From: Comamonadaceae bacterium
GTDB lineage: Bacteria > Pseudomonadota > Gammaproteobacteria > Burkholderiales > Burkholderiaceae_C
Direction of reading: 5' to 3'
Assembly (NCBI GenBank): GCA_027488255.1
Contig: JAIYBZ010000037.1
Coordinates: 186,001 to 250,000, forward strand
DNA length: 64,000 bases
The notes beneath the pieces are model-generated. The model saw only the letters and a list, made by a program, of their open reading frames with translations. It did not search any database and was not told the DNA's origin. The position numbers were made by a program, and so were the translations under genes. Shown piece by piece: positions 63,078 to 64,000 of the stretch (its first letter is position 1; every line of letters begins with the position of its first letter).

Positions 63078-63410
63078 ATGTTCATTTCTTCCGCTTTTGC
63101 CCAGACCGCTCCTGCCGCTGCCGCTGGTGGCGACATGCAGTCCACATTGATGAGCATGTTGCCTTTGTTGTTGATGTTCGCCGTTTTGTATTTCGTCATG
63201 ATTCGCCCTCAGATGAAAAAGCAAAAAGAGCACCGCGCCATGATCGATGCCTTGGCCAAGGGCGACGAAGTCGTCACCGCCGGTGGCATGTTGGGCAAGG
63301 TCAGCAAAATTGGCGATGCCTACATTGGTGTTGAACTGACCGCAGGGGTCGAAGTGCAATTGCAGCGCAGCGCTGTGATTCAGGTGTTGCCCAAAGGAAC
63401 TTTGAAGTAA
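63078..63410 (+). CDS. yajC: Preprotein translocase subunit YajC
   Basis: LLLMFAVLYFVMIRPQMKKQKEHRAMIDALAKGDEVVTAGGMLGKV. Confidence 0.96.
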   Translation: MFISSAFAQTAPAAAAGGDMQSTLMSMLPLLLMFAVLYFVMIRPQMKKQKEHRAMIDALAKGDEVVTAGGMLGKVSKIGDAYIGVELTAGVEVQLQRSAVIQVLPKGTLK

Positions 63411-63481
63411 TTCAACCGGGGCGTCCTTGAGGGGCCGCTGTCACCGCTGGCCCCGTTTCTTTTTTCTGTACGCGAGTCACT

Positions 63482-64000
63482 ATGAACCGTTATCCGGTCT
63501 GGAAGTACGCGATCATCGTGATCGCCACATTGCTGGGTGTCATCTACACGCTGCCCAATTTTTATGGTGAAGCGCCTGCGGTGCAGGTCTCCTCGGGCAA
63601 AGCCACCATCAAGGTGGACACCCAAGTGCTGCAAAAAGTCGAAGAAGCCCTCAAGGCCGCTGACTTAAATGCCGACAGCATTGCATTGGAGGGGGGTTCG
63701 GTCCGTGCTCGGTTTGGCAGCACCGACCAGCAACTGAAAGCCAAAGACGCGATTCAAAGAGCACTGACACCCGAGGGTGCCGACCCACAGTTTGTCGTGG
63801 CCTTGAATTTGGTCTCGCGTTCACCAGCTTGGTTGACCGCCCTGCACGCCTCGCCCATGTACTTGGGGCTGGATTTGCGCGGCGGCGTGCACTTCATGTT
63901 GGAAGTGGACATGCAAGCGGCGCTGACACAAAAGGTCGAGTCTATTGGCGGCGATCTGCGCAGCTTGTTGCGTGAAAAAGATGTGCGCCATGGCGGGATC
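63482..64000 (+). CDS. secD: Protein translocase subunit SecD (3' truncated by window)
   Basis: MNRYPVWKYAIIVIATLLGVIYTLPNFYGE...YLGLDLRGGVHFMLEVD. Confidence 0.95.
   Translation, partial: MNRYPVWKYAIIVIATLLGVIYTLPNFYGEAPAVQVSSGKATIKVDTQVLQKVEEALKAADLNADSIALEGGSVRARFGSTDQQLKAKDAIQRALTPEGADPQFVVALNLVSRSPAWLTALHASPMYLGLDLRGGVHFMLEVDMQAALTQKVESIGGDLRSLLREKDVRHGGI

Overview
GC-rich bacterial chromosome window, almost certainly Burkholderiales/Comamonadaceae-like (Betaproteobacteria), densely coding, with no rRNA, tRNA, CRISPR or mobile element that I could support. Three blocks stand out. (1) 14355-29302: an aerobic carbon-monoxide oxidation island. A PAS-LytTR (RcoM-like) regulator is followed by coxM-S-L-G-D-E-F, a MobA-like cytidylyltransferase, a TIGR02466-like 2OG-Fe(II) oxygenase, an unassigned polytopic membrane protein, a second XdhC/CoxI protein and an IorAB-like molybdenum hydroxylase. 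CoxL carries AYRCSFR, the form I signature. (2) 29404-34128: a threonate/erythronate catabolic cluster (otnI, otnC, otnK, ltnD, orphan Bug-type binding protein). (3) 49282-58975: the replication-origin neighbourhood (mnmE-yidC-yidD-rnpA-rpmH // dnaA-dnaN-gyrB). Other content: maeB, a barnase/barstar pair, ksgA-surA-lptD, amgK-like kinase, rsmE, metXW, an amt gene, lptC-kdsC-kdsD, phasin, yajC-secD. The best non-coding finds are a SAM-II-like riboswitch plus intrinsic terminator abutting metX, a 12-bp direct repeat with 21-bp period in front of coxM (candidate RcoM/LytTR operator), a possible sigma54/NtrC region upstream of amt, an in-frame hexanucleotide repeat in an FAD monooxygenase gene, a 14-bp minisatellite, and a likely frameshifted C-terminal extension of barstar. 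All calls come from reading the sequence and recalled family knowledge; no searches were run.
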